DNA of 64,000 nucleotides from Streptomyces sp. NBC_01750. GTDB taxonomy: Bacteria > Actinomycetota > Actinomycetes > Streptomycetales > Streptomycetaceae. Where the stretch lies: NCBI RefSeq assembly GCF_035918095.1, contig NZ_CP109137.1, positions 4,838,001-4,902,000 on the forward strand, written 5' to 3'. The stretch's first letter is position 1; every line of letters begins with the position of its first letter. Of this stretch, positions 18,314 to 28,254 are shown one piece after another. A program made the translations under genes and the position numbers. The notes beneath the pieces were generated by a model. That model was not told the DNA's origin, made no database searches, and was given only the letters and a program-made list of their open reading frames with translations.

Positions 18314-20905
18314 GTGGACGCCGAGCTGACCAACAAGAGCCGGGATGCGATCAACGCCGCCACCACCCGGGCCGTGTCCGAGGGGCACCCCGATCTGACC
18401 CCCACGCATCTGCTGCTCGCGCTGCTCGCGGGCCAGGACAACGAGAACATCACCGATCTGCTGGCCGCGGCCGAAGCCGACCAGGCAGCCGTGCGGTCCG
18501 GGGCGGAGCGGCTGCTGGCCGCGCAGCCCAGCGTGACCGGGTCCACCGTCGCGCCGCCGCAGCCCAACAGGGAGCTGCTCGCCGTCATCGCCGACGCCGC
18601 ACAGCGGGCCAAGGAGCTCGGGGACGACTACATCTCCACCGAACATCTCCTCATCGGTATCGCCGCCAGGGGCGGCCAGACCGGGGAGGTGCTGGACCAG
18701 CAGGGGGCCACGGCGAAGAAGCTGCTGGCCGCGTTCGAGACGGCGAGGGGAGGGCGCAGGGTGACCACAGCCGACCCCGAGGGGCAGTACAAGGCGCTGG
18801 AGAAGTTCGGTACGGACTTCACCGCCGCGGCCCGTGAGGGCAAGCTCGACCCGGTCATCGGCCGGGACCAGGAGATCCGCCGCGTGGTGCAGGTGCTCTC
18901 GCGGCGTACGAAGAACAACCCCGTCCTCATCGGCGAGCCCGGCGTCGGCAAGACCGCCGTCGTCGAAGGTCTCGCCCAGCGGATCGTGAAGGGCGATGTG
19001 CCCGAGTCGCTCAGGAACAAGCGGCTGGTCTCGCTGGACCTCAGCGCGATGGTTGCGGGCGCGAAGTACCGCGGTGAGTTCGAGGAGCGGCTGAAGACCG
19101 TCCTCTCCGAGATCAAGCAGAGCGACGGCCAGATCATCACCTTCATCGACGAACTGCACACCGTCGTGGGCGCCGGCGCGGGCGGCGACTCCTCGATGGA
19201 CGCGGGCAACATGCTCAAACCGATGCTGGCGCGCGGCGAGCTGCGCATGGTCGGCGCGACGACGCTCGACGAGTACCGGGAGCGGATCGAGAAGGACCCC
19301 GCGCTGGAGCGGCGGTTCCAGCAGGTGCTGGTCGCCGAGCCGTCCGTGGAGGACACGATCGCGATCCTGCGCGGGCTCAAGGGCCGGTACGAGGCTCACC
19401 ACAAGGTGCAGATCGCGGACTCGGCACTGGTCGCCGCCGCGACGCTCTCGGACCGGTACATCACCTCGCGTTTCCTGCCGGACAAGGCCATCGACCTGGT
19501 CGACGAGGCCGCCTCCCGGCTCCGTATGGAGATCGACTCCTCGCCCGTCGAGATCGATGAACTCCAGCGCTCCGTCGACCGGTTGAAGATGGAAGAGCTC
19601 GCTCTCAAGAACGAGACCGACCCGGGCTCCAAGCAGCGCCTGGAGAAGCTGCGCCGCGACCTCGCCGACAAGGAGGAGGAACTGCGCGGCCTCACCGCGC
19701 GCTGGGAGAAGGAGAAGGAGGGTCTCAACCGTGTCGGTGGGCTGAAGGAGAGGCTCGACGAGCTGCGCGGTCAGGCCGAGCGGGCCCAGCGCGACGGCGA
19801 CTTCGACACCGCTTCCAAGCTGCTGTACGGGGAAATCCCGGGCGTGGAACGAGAGTTGGAGGAGGCGGCGGAGGCCGAGCAGGAAGCGGCCAAGGACACC
19901 ATGGTCAAGGAGGAGGTCGGCCCGGACGACATCGCGGATGTGGTCGGCTCCTGGACCGGGATCCCGGCCGGTCGGCTGCTCGAGGGCGAGACGCAGAAGC
20001 TGCTGCGCATGGAGCAGGAGCTGGGCAGGCGGCTGATCGGTCAGATCGAGGCGGTGCGGGCGGTCTCCGACGCGGTCCGGCGTACCCGGGCCGGGATCGC
20101 CGACCCGGACCGGCCGACCGGCTCGTTCCTCTTCCTCGGCCCCACCGGCGTCGGCAAGACCGAGCTGGCGAAGGCCCTCGCGGACTTCCTGTTCGACGAC
20201 GAGCGGGCGATGGTCCGCATCGACATGAGCGAGTACGGGGAGAAGCACTCCGTGGCCCGGCTGGTCGGTGCGCCTCCGGGGTACGTCGGCTACGAGGAGG
20301 GCGGCCAGCTCACCGAGGCCGTGCGGCGGCGTCCGTACTCCGTCGTGCTGCTCGACGAGGTGGAGAAGGCGCATCCCGAGGTCTTCGACATCCTGCTCCA
20401 GGTCCTCGACGACGGCCGGCTGACGGACGGACAGGGCCGCACGGTGGATTTCCGCAACACGATCCTGGTCCTGACGTCGAACCTCGGCAGCCAGTACCTG
20501 GTCGAGCCGCTCACCTCGGAGGAGGAGAAGCGGGAGCAGGTCCTGGAGGTGGTCCGGGCTTCCTTCAAGCCGGAGTTCCTGAACCGGCTGGACGATCTGG
20601 TGGTCTTCTCGGCGCTGTCCCGCGATGAGCTCGCGCACATCGCGAAGCTCCAGATCGACCGCCTCGCGCAGCGCCTCGCCGAGCGCAGGCTCACGCTGGA
20701 GGTCACCCCGGCGGCGCTCGATTGGCTGGCGGACGAGGGCAACGACCCGGCGTACGGGGCACGGCCGCTGCGCCGTCTGGTGCAGACGGCGATCGGCGAC
20801 CGTCTCGCGAAGGAGATCCTCGCGGGCGAGGTCACGGACGGCGACACGGTCCGGGTGGACCGCTTCGAGAACGGGCTGATCGTGGGCAAGGCGGGAGCGG
20901 CTTGA
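18314..20905 (+). CDS. clpB: disaggregase ClpB (Hsp100)
   Basis: 863 residues with GTG start behind GAGGAGGAGAG. It has an N-terminal repeat domain (1-150), AAA-1 with Walker A GEPGVGKT near residue 207, a long middle coiled coil (about 400-520), AAA-2 with GPTGVGKT near 610, and a C-terminal small domain ending in a Gly/Ala tail. ClpB extracts polypeptides from aggregates together with DnaK. The aromatic pore loop [10 protein letters not shown] is intact. HspR control is predicted from the upstream HAIR. Confidence 0.97.
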   Translation: MDAELTNKSRDAINAATTRAVSEGHPDLTPTHLLLALLAGQDNENITDLLAAAEADQAAVRSGAERLLAAQPSVTGSTVAPPQPNRELLAVIADAAQRAKELGDDYISTEHLLIGIAARGGQTGEVLDQQGATAKKLLAAFETARGGRRVTTADPEGQYKALEKFGTDFTAAAREGKLDPVIGRDQEIRRVVQVLSRRTKNNPVLIGEPGVGKTAVVEGLAQRIVKGDVPESLRNKRLVSLDLSAMVAGAKYRGEFEERLKTVLSEIKQSDGQIITFIDELHTVVGAGAGGDSSMDAGNMLKPMLARGELRMVGATTLDEYRERIEKDPALERRFQQVLVAEPSVEDTIAILRGLKGRYEAHHKVQIADSALVAAATLSDRYITSRFLPDKAIDLVDEAASRLRMEIDSSPVEIDELQRSVDRLKMEELALKNETDPGSKQRLEKLRRDLADKEEELRGLTARWEKEKEGLNRVGGLKERLDELRGQAERAQRDGDFDTASKLLYGEIPGVERELEEAAEAEQEAAKDTMVKEEVGPDDIADVVGSWTGIPAGRLLEGETQKLLRMEQELGRRLIGQIEAVRAVSDAVRRTRAGIADPDRPTGSFLFLGPTGVGKTELAKALADFLFDDERAMVRIDMSEYGEKHSVARLVGAPPGYVGYEEGGQLTEAVRRRPYSVVLLDEVEKAHPEVFDILLQVLDDGRLTDGQGRTVDFRNTILVLTSNLGSQYLVEPLTSEEEKREQVLEVVRASFKPEFLNRLDDLVVFSALSRDELAHIAKLQIDRLAQRLAERRLTLEVTPAALDWLADEGNDPAYGARPLRRLVQTAIGDRLAKEILAGEVTDGDTVRVDRFENGLIVGKAGAA

Positions 20906-21204
20906 TCGTGGGCAGCGTGGGAGCGGCCTGATCGCGGGCAGGGCAGGGCAGGGCGGGGCTGACGCGGTGCGGGGCGCGTCTCCCCGCGCCCGCTCTGTCC
21001 CCCATGGGGGACAGGCCCCGGCCCGCCGTGGGGCCCGCGACCCCACGCCACCGCGTATCCCCTCATCGGGGGCACGGGAAGGCGCCGGCAGGGGAAAGGC
21101 CCGGCCGGAAATGTCAGCCCGCAGCGGATCGGGCGAGTCGGGGGTTGCCATGCCCCGCCGGGCATGGGAGAGGATGGCGGGAACCGTACGAAGGGAAATA
21201 CACG
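20906..21204. other. 299-base intergenic region
   Basis: Downstream of clpB is a run of GGGCA-type short repeats (about 20936-20960) and G/C-rich sequence leading to the next gene's ribosome site. I see no credible gene and no strong terminator here. Confidence 0.5.
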
Positions 21205-21753
21205 GTGACCATCGATCCGTCCTCGATTCCTAATTTCGGGGGCCAGCCCCAGCCGCAGGCCGCAGGACCGGCGGGCCCCGTCGTTCCCGATCAGGACCTG
21301 GTCAAGCAGCTCCTCGATCAGATGGAGCTCAAGTACGTCGTCGACGACGAGGGCGACCTCGCCGCGCCGTGGGAGGAATTCCGCACGTACTTCATGTTCC
21401 GAGGCGAGGAGGACCAGCAGGTCTTCTCGGTGCGGACCTTCTACGACCGTCCGCACGCCCTCGAGGACAAGCCCAAGCTCCTCGACGCGATCGACGACTG
21501 GAACCGTCGCACCCTGTGGCCGAAGGTCTACACGCACATCCACGACGAGGAGGAGGACGCCCCCAGCACGGTCCGCCTCATCGGCGAGACACAGATGCTG
21601 ATCGGCATGGGCGTCAGCCTGGAGCACTTCGTGTCGTCGACGGTCAGCTGGGTCCGGGCCTCGATCGAGTTCGACAAGTGGCTCGTGGAGCAGCTCGGCC
21701 TGGAGCCGGCGGACGAGAAGGCAGCCGACGAGAAGCCCGCCGACGACGCCTGA
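21205..21753 (+). CDS. YbjN-domain protein
   Basis: 182 residues from GTG 21205, with AAGGGA ten bases upstream. After a Pro/Gln-rich leader, residues 30-165 fit the YbjN fold (related to type III secretion chaperones): LLDQMELKYVVDDEGDL, YFMFRGEEDQQVFSV, DAIDDWNRRTLWPKV and a closing ISF-like helix. YbjN proteins are small cytoplasmic proteins of unclear role, linked to stress and motility in other bacteria. The C-terminus is an acidic EKAADEKPADDA tail. It stands alone. Confidence 0.85.
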   Translation: MTIDPSSIPNFGGQPQPQAAGPAGPVVPDQDLVKQLLDQMELKYVVDDEGDLAAPWEEFRTYFMFRGEEDQQVFSVRTFYDRPHALEDKPKLLDAIDDWNRRTLWPKVYTHIHDEEEDAPSTVRLIGETQMLIGMGVSLEHFVSSTVSWVRASIEFDKWLVEQLGLEPADEKAADEKPADDA

Positions 21754-21772
21754 GCGGCCCCGGCAGCACCGG

Positions 21773-22975
21773 CTACGGCGCCAGCGGGGACAGTGTCACC
21801 AGATACGTCCCGTAGGCGAACGACAGCCCGGCCAGCGCGACGGTCACCACGACCGCCGCCCTCGGCCGGGCTTTTGTCATGGCGCGGGCCACCGGCAGCA
21901 GCAGCGGAAAGGCCGGCAGCAGAAAACGCGGCTTGGACTCGAAGAAGCCGGAGCCTCCGACCGTGATCAGCACCAGCACGAGGGTGTAGACGAATACCGC
22001 CAACGGCGGCCGCTCCAGCGCGAAGAGCACGAACAGCAGCACCGCCGCCGCGACGACCAGCAGCGACAGCACGGGAGGGAACATCGCCGGGCGCAGCACG
22101 ATGTCGCGCACCACCTTCAGCGCTCCGATCCCGAAGTCGAAGCGTGAGTTCCAGCCGCGCTGCACGGCGAAGTACCCGCGCAGCGGGTCGCCCGTACGGA
22201 AGCCGACGAAGAGCACATAGCCGCACCAGCCGAGCGGCGCCACGGCCGCGCCCGTCCAGATCCGCCACCCCGGGCGCCCGCCCCGCCGGTACGCCTTGGA
22301 CACCTCGTACACCGCCACCGCGAGCACCGCCGCGGCCACCGCGATCCCGTTGGGCCTGGAGAGCCCGGCGAGTGTCGCCAGCGTGCCCGCCCACACCCAG
22401 CGGCGGGTGAGCAGCGCGTACAGCGACCAGGCGGCGAAGGCGGTGAGCACCGGCTCCGTGTACGCCATGGAGAGCACGATCGAGTGCGGAAGCAGGCCCC
22501 AGAGCAGGACCGCCGTGGTCGCGACGCGCCGTCCGTGCAGCCGCTCGACGACCGCGTAGATGCCCAGGGCCGCGGCCGCGGCCGCGGACCAGGAGAGCAG
22601 CAGCCCGGCGGTGCCGCTGGTCACGGGCAGCACGGTCGTCACCGCGCGCAGCAGCCCCGGGTAGAGCGGGAAGAACGCCAGATCGCTCTGGACCGAGCCG
22701 TCCGGCCAGCTCAGGATGCGGCCGTAGCCGTGCTCGGCGATCAGCATGTACCAGTCGGAGTCCCAGGTACGGGCCAGCAGCATCCGGGGCGAGCGCCCGA
22801 TGTGCCAGGCCCAGCCGGCCATCACCAGCAGCCCGGCCAGCCGCGCCACCGCGAACAGACCCAGCGCGGGGACTGCCCTCAGCATCGCGGCGCGCCGGCG
22901 GGAGACGGGCCTGGCACCCGCCGCCGCTGTGGTGTCGAGAGTGTCGGCGGACAGGGTGCACCTCCGGGCGCGCAC
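21773..22975 (-). CDS. membrane glycosyltransferase, mannosyltransferase (PIG-V-like) family
   Basis: About 400 residues with roughly 10 transmembrane helices. The first loop carries WDSDWYMLIAEHGYG, the acidic pair expected of GT-C enzymes that use polyprenyl-phosphate sugars, and FFPLYPGLLRA follows. The family is the actinobacterial PIG-V-like mannosyltransferase group, acting on extracytoplasmic acceptors. The start is uncertain: GTG 22975 lacks a ribosome site, whereas GGAGG stands six bases before an in-frame CTG at 22954; ATG 23080 would give a longer Arg-rich leader. Acceptor unknown. Confidence 0.8.
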   Translation of the reverse strand: MRARRCTLSADTLDTTAAAGARPVSRRRAAMLRAVPALGLFAVARLAGLLVMAGWAWHIGRSPRMLLARTWDSDWYMLIAEHGYGRILSWPDGSVQSDLAFFPLYPGLLRAVTTVLPVTSGTAGLLLSWSAAAAAALGIYAVVERLHGRRVATTAVLLWGLLPHSIVLSMAYTEPVLTAFAAWSLYALLTRRWVWAGTLATLAGLSRPNGIAVAAAVLAVAVYEVSKAYRRGGRPGWRIWTGAAVAPLGWCGYVLFVGFRTGDPLRGYFAVQRGWNSRFDFGIGALKVVRDIVLRPAMFPPVLSLLVVAAAVLLFVLFALERPPLAVFVYTLVLVLITVGGSGFFESKPRFLLPAFPLLLPVARAMTKARPRAAVVVTVALAGLSFAYGTYLVTLSPLAP

Positions 22976-23074
22976 AGGGGGTCGGTCAACCCGACCTTGT
23001 GCTGCCCGGGGCGCGCGCGCGAGTGCTGCGCAGCAGACGGAGCCGGTTCCTACCCGGTCGGCTGAAGATGCGCG

Positions 23075-23088
23075 TGTCACCCGTGACA
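23075..23088. promoter_or_regulatory. perfect 14-base inverted repeat
   Basis: TGTCACCCGTGACA lies between the aminotransferase stop and the glycosyltransferase start. It is a compact dyad that could be an operator for the glycosyltransferase gene; no regulator is evident. Confidence 0.35.
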
Positions 23089-23097
23089 GCGGGCCGC

Positions 23098-24297
23098 TCA
23101 GCCGCTAGCGAGCCCCTTGAGGCGGGTCACCGCCTCCTGGAGCACCGACTCCCGCTTGCAGAACGCGAATCGGACGAACGGAGCGCCCTGGTCGCGGTGG
23201 TCGTAGAAGACCGCGTTCGGGATGGCGACGACCCCGCACCGCTCCGGCAGCGACCTGCAGAAGGCGAAGCCGTCGTCCTCGCCCAGGGACCGGATGTCGG
23301 TGGTGACGAAGTACGTGCCCGCCGGGCGGTAGACCTCGAAGCCGGCATCCACCAGACCCGCGCTCAGCAGATCCCGCTTGGCCCGCAGGCCGTCCCGCAG
23401 CTCCTCGAAGTACGCGTCCGGCAGCCGCAGCGCCTCGGCCACCGCGTACTGGAACGGCCCCGCCGACACGTACGTCAGGAACTGCTTCGCCGAGCGGACC
23501 GCGGTGACCAGTTCGGGCGACGCCGTGAGCCAGCCGACCTTCCAGCCGGTGAACGAGAACGTCTTGCCTGCCGAGGAGATCGTCACCGTGCGTTCGCGCA
23601 TCCCGGGGAAGGACGCGATCGGGACGTGCTCGCCGTCGAAGGCGAGATGCTCGTACACCTCGTCGGTGACGACGAGCAGATCACGCTCGACGGCGAGTGC
23701 GGCGATCGCGGCCAGCTCCTCGCGCGTGAGCACCGTGCCGGTCGGATTGTGCGGCGTGTTGAGCAGGATCAGCCGGGTCCGGCCGGTGATCGCGTCCCGC
23801 AGTTCGTCCAGGTCGAGGTGGTACGCGCCGTCCCGCGGGCGCAGCGTCACCGGTACCCGCGTGCCGCCCGCCATCGCGATGCACGCGGCGTACGAGTCGT
23901 AGTACGGCTCCAGCGCGATGACCTCGTCGCCCGGCTCCACCAGCGCGAGCAGCGCCGCCGCGATGGCCTCCGTCGCGCCCGCCGTGACCAGGACCTCCGT
24001 ATCGGGGTCGTACGACAGCCCGTAGCGCCGCCGCTGGTGGTCGGTGATCGCCGTGCGCAGCTCGGTGACCCCGGGACCCGGCGGGTACTGGTTGCCGCGG
24101 CCGTCGCGCAGCGCCCGTACCGCCGCCTCCCTGATCTCCTTCGGGCCGTCCGTGTCGGGGAAGCCCTGGCCGAGGTTGATCGACCCGGTCCGTACGGCCA
24201 GCGCCGACATCTCCGCGAAGATCGTCGTGCCGAATTCCGCCAGTCGGCGGTTGAGCAGCGGTCGTGGTCCGGGTTCGCGTCCAGTCATGGTCGCCAT
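23098..24297 (-). CDS. PLP-dependent aminotransferase, fold type I
   Basis: 399 residues. The class I/II aminotransferase signature is complete: NTPHNPTG with Asn184, TDEVYEHL with Asp212 and Tyr215, Schiff-base Lys245 in SSAGKTFSFTGWK, and FVRFAFCKRE with the carboxylate-binding Arg. NLGQGFPD near residue 41 is typical of the kynurenine/glutamine transaminase and N-succinyl-diaminopimelate aminotransferase branch. Substrate cannot be set from sequence; kynurenine is conceivable given kynA/kynU 12 kb away, but they are not linked. A second ATG (24288) has the better AGGA spacing. Confidence 0.88.
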   Translation of the reverse strand: MATMTGREPGPRPLLNRRLAEFGTTIFAEMSALAVRTGSINLGQGFPDTDGPKEIREAAVRALRDGRGNQYPPGPGVTELRTAITDHQRRRYGLSYDPDTEVLVTAGATEAIAAALLALVEPGDEVIALEPYYDSYAACIAMAGGTRVPVTLRPRDGAYHLDLDELRDAITGRTRLILLNTPHNPTGTVLTREELAAIAALAVERDLLVVTDEVYEHLAFDGEHVPIASFPGMRERTVTISSAGKTFSFTGWKVGWLTASPELVTAVRSAKQFLTYVSAGPFQYAVAEALRLPDAYFEELRDGLRAKRDLLSAGLVDAGFEVYRPAGTYFVTTDIRSLGEDDGFAFCRSLPERCGVVAIPNAVFYDHRDQGAPFVRFAFCKRESVLQEAVTRLKGLASG

Positions 24298-24314
24298 CCT
24301 GTGCCGAAGCTCTG

Positions 24315-24328
24315 GACTTGCTCAAGTC
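24315..24328. promoter_or_regulatory. short inverted repeat upstream of the aminotransferase
   Basis: GACTTG, CT, CAAGTC lies 17 bases before the aminotransferase start. The spacing does not match a HAIR site. It is a possible operator or chance dyad. Confidence 0.3.
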
Positions 24329-24422
24329 TGCTTTGGGTTCTCACAGCCGGGGGCATCCCCGTGTCACACAAGAAGCGGTCACGCAAAGACGCGGGGGGCT
24401 CGCTTCGGGGGATGGAAGGACG

Positions 24423-24680
24423 GTGAGAGCAGTGGCAGCTTTCTTCGGGATTCTGATGGTCGTCTTCGTGTTCGCCGTGATCGTCGCGGGCAGGGCGAAG
24501 GCGAAGAAAGGCAACCGGGGCAGGACGGGCACGGGCCGTCGGCGCAGCGGGGCCGGGGGCAGCGGTGGCAGCTGGTGGGCGGGTGGCGCTGACGGGGGCT
24601 CGTCGTCCTGTGGCGGTTCCTCGTCCTGTGGCGGTTCCTCGTCCTGCGGCGGTGGTGGATGCGGTGGCGGAGGCAGCTGA
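24423..24680 (+). CDS. small membrane-anchored protein with Ser/Cys/Gly-repeat tail
   Basis: 85 residues from GTG 24423 with GGAAGGA upstream. Residues 3-23 form one transmembrane helix (AAFFGILMVVFVFAVIVAG), followed by a Lys/Arg stretch and a Gly/Trp segment. The last 28 residues are SSSCGG repeats (three) plus GGGGCGGGG, giving four regularly spaced Cys. The DNA of the tail is a near-perfect 15-base tandem repeat. The layout resembles small metal-binding or secretion-related peptides, but I do not recognise the family. It has its own classic terminator. Confidence 0.65.
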   Translation: MRAVAAFFGILMVVFVFAVIVAGRAKAKKGNRGRTGTGRRRSGAGGSGGSWWAGGADGGSSSCGGSSSCGGSSSCGGGGCGGGGS

Positions 24681-24707
24681 CACGGGGCAGCCGGTCCGCG
24701 ACCACTG

Positions 24708-24746
24708 AAGGCACCCGGCGGGTGAACTCCCGCCGGGTGCCTTTTT
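24708..24746 (+). terminator. rho-independent terminator
   Basis: A 15-base-pair stem (AAGGCACCCGGCGGG and complement) with a six-base loop is followed by CTTTTTG, 27 bases after the Cys-rich protein gene. It is the most canonical terminator in the window. Confidence 0.92.
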
Positions 24747-25052
24747 GTTGAATGCCCAGTCGGCCGCCGCGCGGGTCGTTCCGCGGATCGCGGCGTCGGC
24801 CATGTCGACCCTTTTTGTTGAACAGTTGAACTGTAGGGCCCCCGAGGGGATGGAAACCCAACCAAGTTGGGTAAAAGCGCTGTGGGTGCCGCGCAGTTCA
24901 TGATTCCCTCGCTGTTGGAACCTATTGGAACCATCCAGCCCTCGGACCTCATGTGGACCCGAGCAGGCGTTCCCCCACTTTCTGACCTTCCCCCTTCGGG
25001 GCGCCCCCGGTCCACGTGTCCACCTGTCGAAGCGTGTTTGCGGAGCCGACCC
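24747..25052. other. 306-base intergenic region
   Basis: It contains a second copy of CTTTTTGTTGAA (24810-24821) matching the terminator tail, then the overlapping motif GTTGAACAGTTGAACTG. A frame in phase with the DUF2617 gene opens at 24867, but it lacks a ribosome site and domain similarity. This is probably the promoter and leader of DUF2617. Confidence 0.5.
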
Positions 25053-25571
25053 ATGCTCACGACCCTCAAGACCGCCTATTCCGATACCAGTGCCGACGAC
25101 CTCGCCTGGGCGTTGGGAAGGGAGCCGCTCCCTGCCCTGGCCGTCCTCGACCTCGAACTCTCAGGAGCAAAACTGCAGTTGAGACTGCTGGGCGCCTCCC
25201 ATCAAGTGCTGCTCGAGGAGGAGCGGGGCAGCTGCTCCGAGACCGTCGCCTGTATGCGGGGCAGCAGCACTCCGCTGCCGCTCGGGGTGGCCAAACGGCT
25301 CGGCGACTGGGAGTACGAGTTCGCGGCCCACGTCGAGACGCTCACGAAGGGGTCGTTCGCGGGTCGTGCGCAGGAGCTGCTCGCGCTGGTCGCAGACCAC
25401 CCCAACGGACTGGCCGGCACCTTTCCCGGGTCGCCGGACGCGTTCACCGCGATGCTCGCGCAGCGGATCGAGGGCCAGGTGCGGTGGCGCACCTGGCACG
25501 CCTATCCGCAGGAGGGTCGTCTCGTTGTCACCCGTACGCGCGTTGGCGTCCGTATGCCGGCCGCCCTGTAG
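25053..25571 (+). CDS. DUF2617 family protein
   Basis: 172 residues from ATG 25053. The sequence fits the actinobacterial DUF2617 family: LTTLKTAYSDTSADDLAWALG at the start, a beta-rich middle with a Cys pair (SCSETVACM), and a conserved C-terminal WRTWHAYPQEGRLVVTRTR. Function is unknown. It is 54 bases upstream of the spermidine synthase-like gene, a pairing I recall as conserved in Streptomyces; co-transcription is likely. Confidence 0.8.
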   Translation: MLTTLKTAYSDTSADDLAWALGREPLPALAVLDLELSGAKLQLRLLGASHQVLLEEERGSCSETVACMRGSSTPLPLGVAKRLGDWEYEFAAHVETLTKGSFAGRAQELLALVADHPNGLAGTFPGSPDAFTAMLAQRIEGQVRWRTWHAYPQEGRLVVTRTRVGVRMPAAL

Positions 25572-25625
25572 TTACACTCTTGTGGGTGACACAGTGCACG
25601 CGCACGGCGACGTAGCGTTACCAAC

Positions 25626-27221
25626 ATGATCGACCAGCAGCCGACCTCAGTGCCCCAGAGCGTGCTGCGACTGCCCGTCCGCCCGGACGCCGGACGGTAT
25701 CTGGTGCTGGTCGCGGTCTTCGTCTGCGCCGCCTGCGGACTGGTGTACGAGCTCGAACTGGTCGCCCTCGCCTCGTACTTGATCGGCGATTCCGTCACCC
25801 AGGCATCCGTCGTCCTTTCGGTGATGGTCTTCGCGATGGGTATCGGCTCGCTGCTCGCCAAGCGGCTGCGGTGCCGGGCCGCGGTCGGCTTCGGTCTGCT
25901 GGAGGCCGCGCTGGCCATGATCGGCGGCTGCTCGGCCATGGTGCTGTACGCCTTCTTCGCCTGGATCGGCGAGTCCCGGTTCGTGCTGGTCCTGTTCTCC
26001 CTGGCCATCGGCGTGCTGATCGGCGCCGAGATCCCGCTGCTGATGTCCCTGATCCAGCGCATCTCCAGGCGCGACGCGGAGGGCACGGTGGCCGATCTGT
26101 TCGCCGCCGACTATGTGGGCGCCCTCGTCGGCGGGCTCGCCTTCCCGTTTCTGCTGCTGCCGTGGCTGGGGCAGCTCATGGGCGCGCTGTTGACGGGAGC
26201 CGTCAACGCCGTGGCAGGCGGACTGCTCGTGCTGTGGCTCTTCCGCCGCGATCTGACGGCCCGTTCCCGATGGTGGCTGCTGGTCGCCAATATGACGGTG
26301 CTGGCGGTGCTTGCGACCGCGGCGGTCCTGGTCGACGACTTCGAGCGCGCTGCGCGCAGCGCGGTCTACGGGCATCAGGTGCGGGTCGCCGTCCACACCG
26401 ACGTACAGGAAGTCGTGCTCACCGGCGGCCGGTCGGGGCCGCCGGACCTCTTCCTGGACGGCCGGCTACGCGTCAGCGGGCGCGACGAGTACCGGTACCA
26501 CGAGGCGCTGGTCCACCCGGCGATGCGCGGGCCGCACGCGCGCGTACTGATCCTGGGCGGCGGCGACGGGCTGGCGGCGCGTGAGGCGCTGCGCTATCCG
26601 GATGTCCGGTCGGTGACCGTCGTCGAACTGGATTCCGGCGTCGTCCGGCTGGCGCGCACGGACCCGGCGCTCTTCACGCTGAACGCCCACGCCTATCAGG
26701 ATCCGCGGGTGCGGGTCGTCACCGCGGACGCCTTCTCCTGGCTGCGCGCACCCCGGGGGACGTACGACGTGGTGATCTCGGACCTCCCCGACCCGGGCAT
26801 CACTCCCAGCACAAAGCTGTACTCCCAGGAGTTCTACGGGCTCGCCGCCCGGGTCCTCGCGGACGGTGGGCGGCTGGTCGTCCATGCGGGGACGCCGGTC
26901 TCCCGTCCGCACACCTTCTGGACGATCGACGCGACGCTGCGCGCGGCCGGGTTCGGCACCCGGCCGTACAGCGCGAGCGGCCGGTTCTCGGGCTTCGCCG
27001 CGGGACCGGACCGGGCGACGGGCACTGCCGCCGCGCCGCACGACTGGGGGTTCCTGCTCGCCGCCGTGGGCCGGGTCCCGCGGCTCGGACTCGACACGGG
27101 AGTACCGCGGCTGCGGGCGCTCGGCCCGTCCGCGCTCGCGGCGGGGGTGCGTGCCGCCGAGCGGACCAGGCTGCCTGCCCTGCCGCCGTCGACGTTGGTG
27201 CACCCGCGGTACACAGACTGA
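25626..27221 (+). CDS. membrane-bound spermidine synthase-like protein
   Basis: 531 residues. The first 230 form about seven transmembrane helices; residues 250-500 are a spermidine synthase-type Rossmann domain with the cofactor loop [15 protein letters not shown] (about 308-322), a VVELDSGVV acidic strand and ISDLPDPG near 385. These acidic residues bind the aminopropyl donor in SpeE, so activity as a polyamine aminopropyltransferase or related transferase is plausible. The fused membrane domain is seen in many actinobacteria and its purpose is unknown. It follows DUF2617. Confidence 0.85.
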   Translation: MIDQQPTSVPQSVLRLPVRPDAGRYLVLVAVFVCAACGLVYELELVALASYLIGDSVTQASVVLSVMVFAMGIGSLLAKRLRCRAAVGFGLLEAALAMIGGCSAMVLYAFFAWIGESRFVLVLFSLAIGVLIGAEIPLLMSLIQRISRRDAEGTVADLFAADYVGALVGGLAFPFLLLPWLGQLMGALLTGAVNAVAGGLLVLWLFRRDLTARSRWWLLVANMTVLAVLATAAVLVDDFERAARSAVYGHQVRVAVHTDVQEVVLTGGRSGPPDLFLDGRLRVSGRDEYRYHEALVHPAMRGPHARVLILGGGDGLAAREALRYPDVRSVTVVELDSGVVRLARTDPALFTLNAHAYQDPRVRVVTADAFSWLRAPRGTYDVVISDLPDPGITPSTKLYSQEFYGLAARVLADGGRLVVHAGTPVSRPHTFWTIDATLRAAGFGTRPYSASGRFSGFAAGPDRATGTAAAPHDWGFLLAAVGRVPRLGLDTGVPRLRALGPSALAAGVRAAERTRLPALPPSTLVHPRYTD

Positions 27222-27289
27222 GTACGGACTGCGCGGTACACGGACCGAAACGCTGACGTGGCGCTCCCGCCTGGGTAGGCTCGGCTTCC

Positions 27290-28228
27290 ATGGAGCATGA
27301 GGTGTTCGTTCCGCTTCCGGCAGAGACCCTCCGACAGGCGCTGCGGGACCCCGCGCGGGTAGCCCGCTGCGTCCCCGGGCTCCAGCAGGCCGCGGCCGAG
27401 TCGGCAGGCCCGCTCTCCGGGCGGCTGAAGATCCGGATCGGCGGGCACACGATCACTTACCGCGGCACCCTGCGCATCGTCGAGCAGGGCGACACCTTCG
27501 CGGTCGAGGGCGAGGGCGTGGAGGTACGCGGCACCGGCTCGGCCAAGGTGACCCTGACGATCCGTACCGAACCTACCGACGGCGGTACGAGGCTCAGCTT
27601 CACCGGTACGTCCAGCGCGGAGGGACGGCTGGCGGAGCTGGCCGACTCGGCGACGGCATCGGCCGCGCACCGGCTGCTGGACCGGTTCGCCGACCGGATC
27701 GCACTGACGGCGGAGCCGACACCGGAAGAGCTGGAACAGCCGGTCGACGGCGGCGAAGCCTCCGCGGAGACCGAAGCCTCCGCGGACACCGCGAAGCCGT
27801 CCGTGTTCGACGCACCGGTGCCGCCGCCGTCGCTCGACCCGGTCGCCGAGGAGCAGTTCGGCGCAACGGATGCGCCGGACGTGCCCGATGCGCCGGACGT
27901 GCCCGACGTGCCCGATGTGCCAGAGGTCTCCGGTGTGTCGGAGGTCCCCGACGTATCGGAGGTGCCGGGCGCATCCGGAGCGCCGGAGCGGCAGGAGCTC
28001 TCCGCCGTCCCCGACGAGCCGCCCGCCGAGGCCGCGCACGCCCGCCGCACCATGATCGGGCGCAGCGCCGAAGAGGTCGACCACGCCCCGCCGCGCGGCC
28101 GCTACGCACCTACGCCGGCGCCCGACGCTGGCACCGCCGGTGCCACGCTTCGCTGGCTCGCGCCCGCCGCGGCCCTCGCGCTCGCCTCCGCGGTCGTCGT
28201 CGGACGAGTGCTGCGGCGCCGCAAGTAG
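27290..28228 (+). CDS. CoxG-like SRPBCC protein with C-terminal membrane anchor
   Basis: 312 residues. Residues 1-145 are a CoxG/SRPBCC domain (MEHEVFVPLPAETLRQALRD, DPARVARCVPGLQ, FTGTSSAEGRLAELADS), as in the CO-dehydrogenase maturation protein CoxG. A 100-residue acidic linker follows with repeated DVPDVPD/EVPDVSEV units, and one transmembrane helix (WLAPAAALALASAVVVG) with a final RRRK. No coxLMS genes are nearby, so a role in CO dehydrogenase is doubtful; the domain may bind a hydrophobic ligand at the membrane. Confidence 0.82.
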   Translation: MEHEVFVPLPAETLRQALRDPARVARCVPGLQQAAAESAGPLSGRLKIRIGGHTITYRGTLRIVEQGDTFAVEGEGVEVRGTGSAKVTLTIRTEPTDGGTRLSFTGTSSAEGRLAELADSATASAAHRLLDRFADRIALTAEPTPEELEQPVDGGEASAETEASADTAKPSVFDAPVPPPSLDPVAEEQFGATDAPDVPDAPDVPDVPDVPEVSGVSEVPDVSEVPGASGAPERQELSAVPDEPPAEAAHARRTMIGRSAEEVDHAPPRGRYAPTPAPDAGTAGATLRWLAPAAALALASAVVVGRVLRRRK

Positions 28229-28254
28229 CCACCGGTCGCCGGTACTGTCGTCGT

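Noticed and set aside
18122..21151. 1000-codon open frame antisense to clpB
   Set aside because: This is the same shadow effect; the clpB strand has all AAA motifs and the HAIR operator.
24315..24328. GACTTG/CAAGTC dyad considered as a fourth HspR site
   Set aside because: The HAIR consensus needs a seven-base spacer and CTTGAGT arms; here the spacer is two bases.
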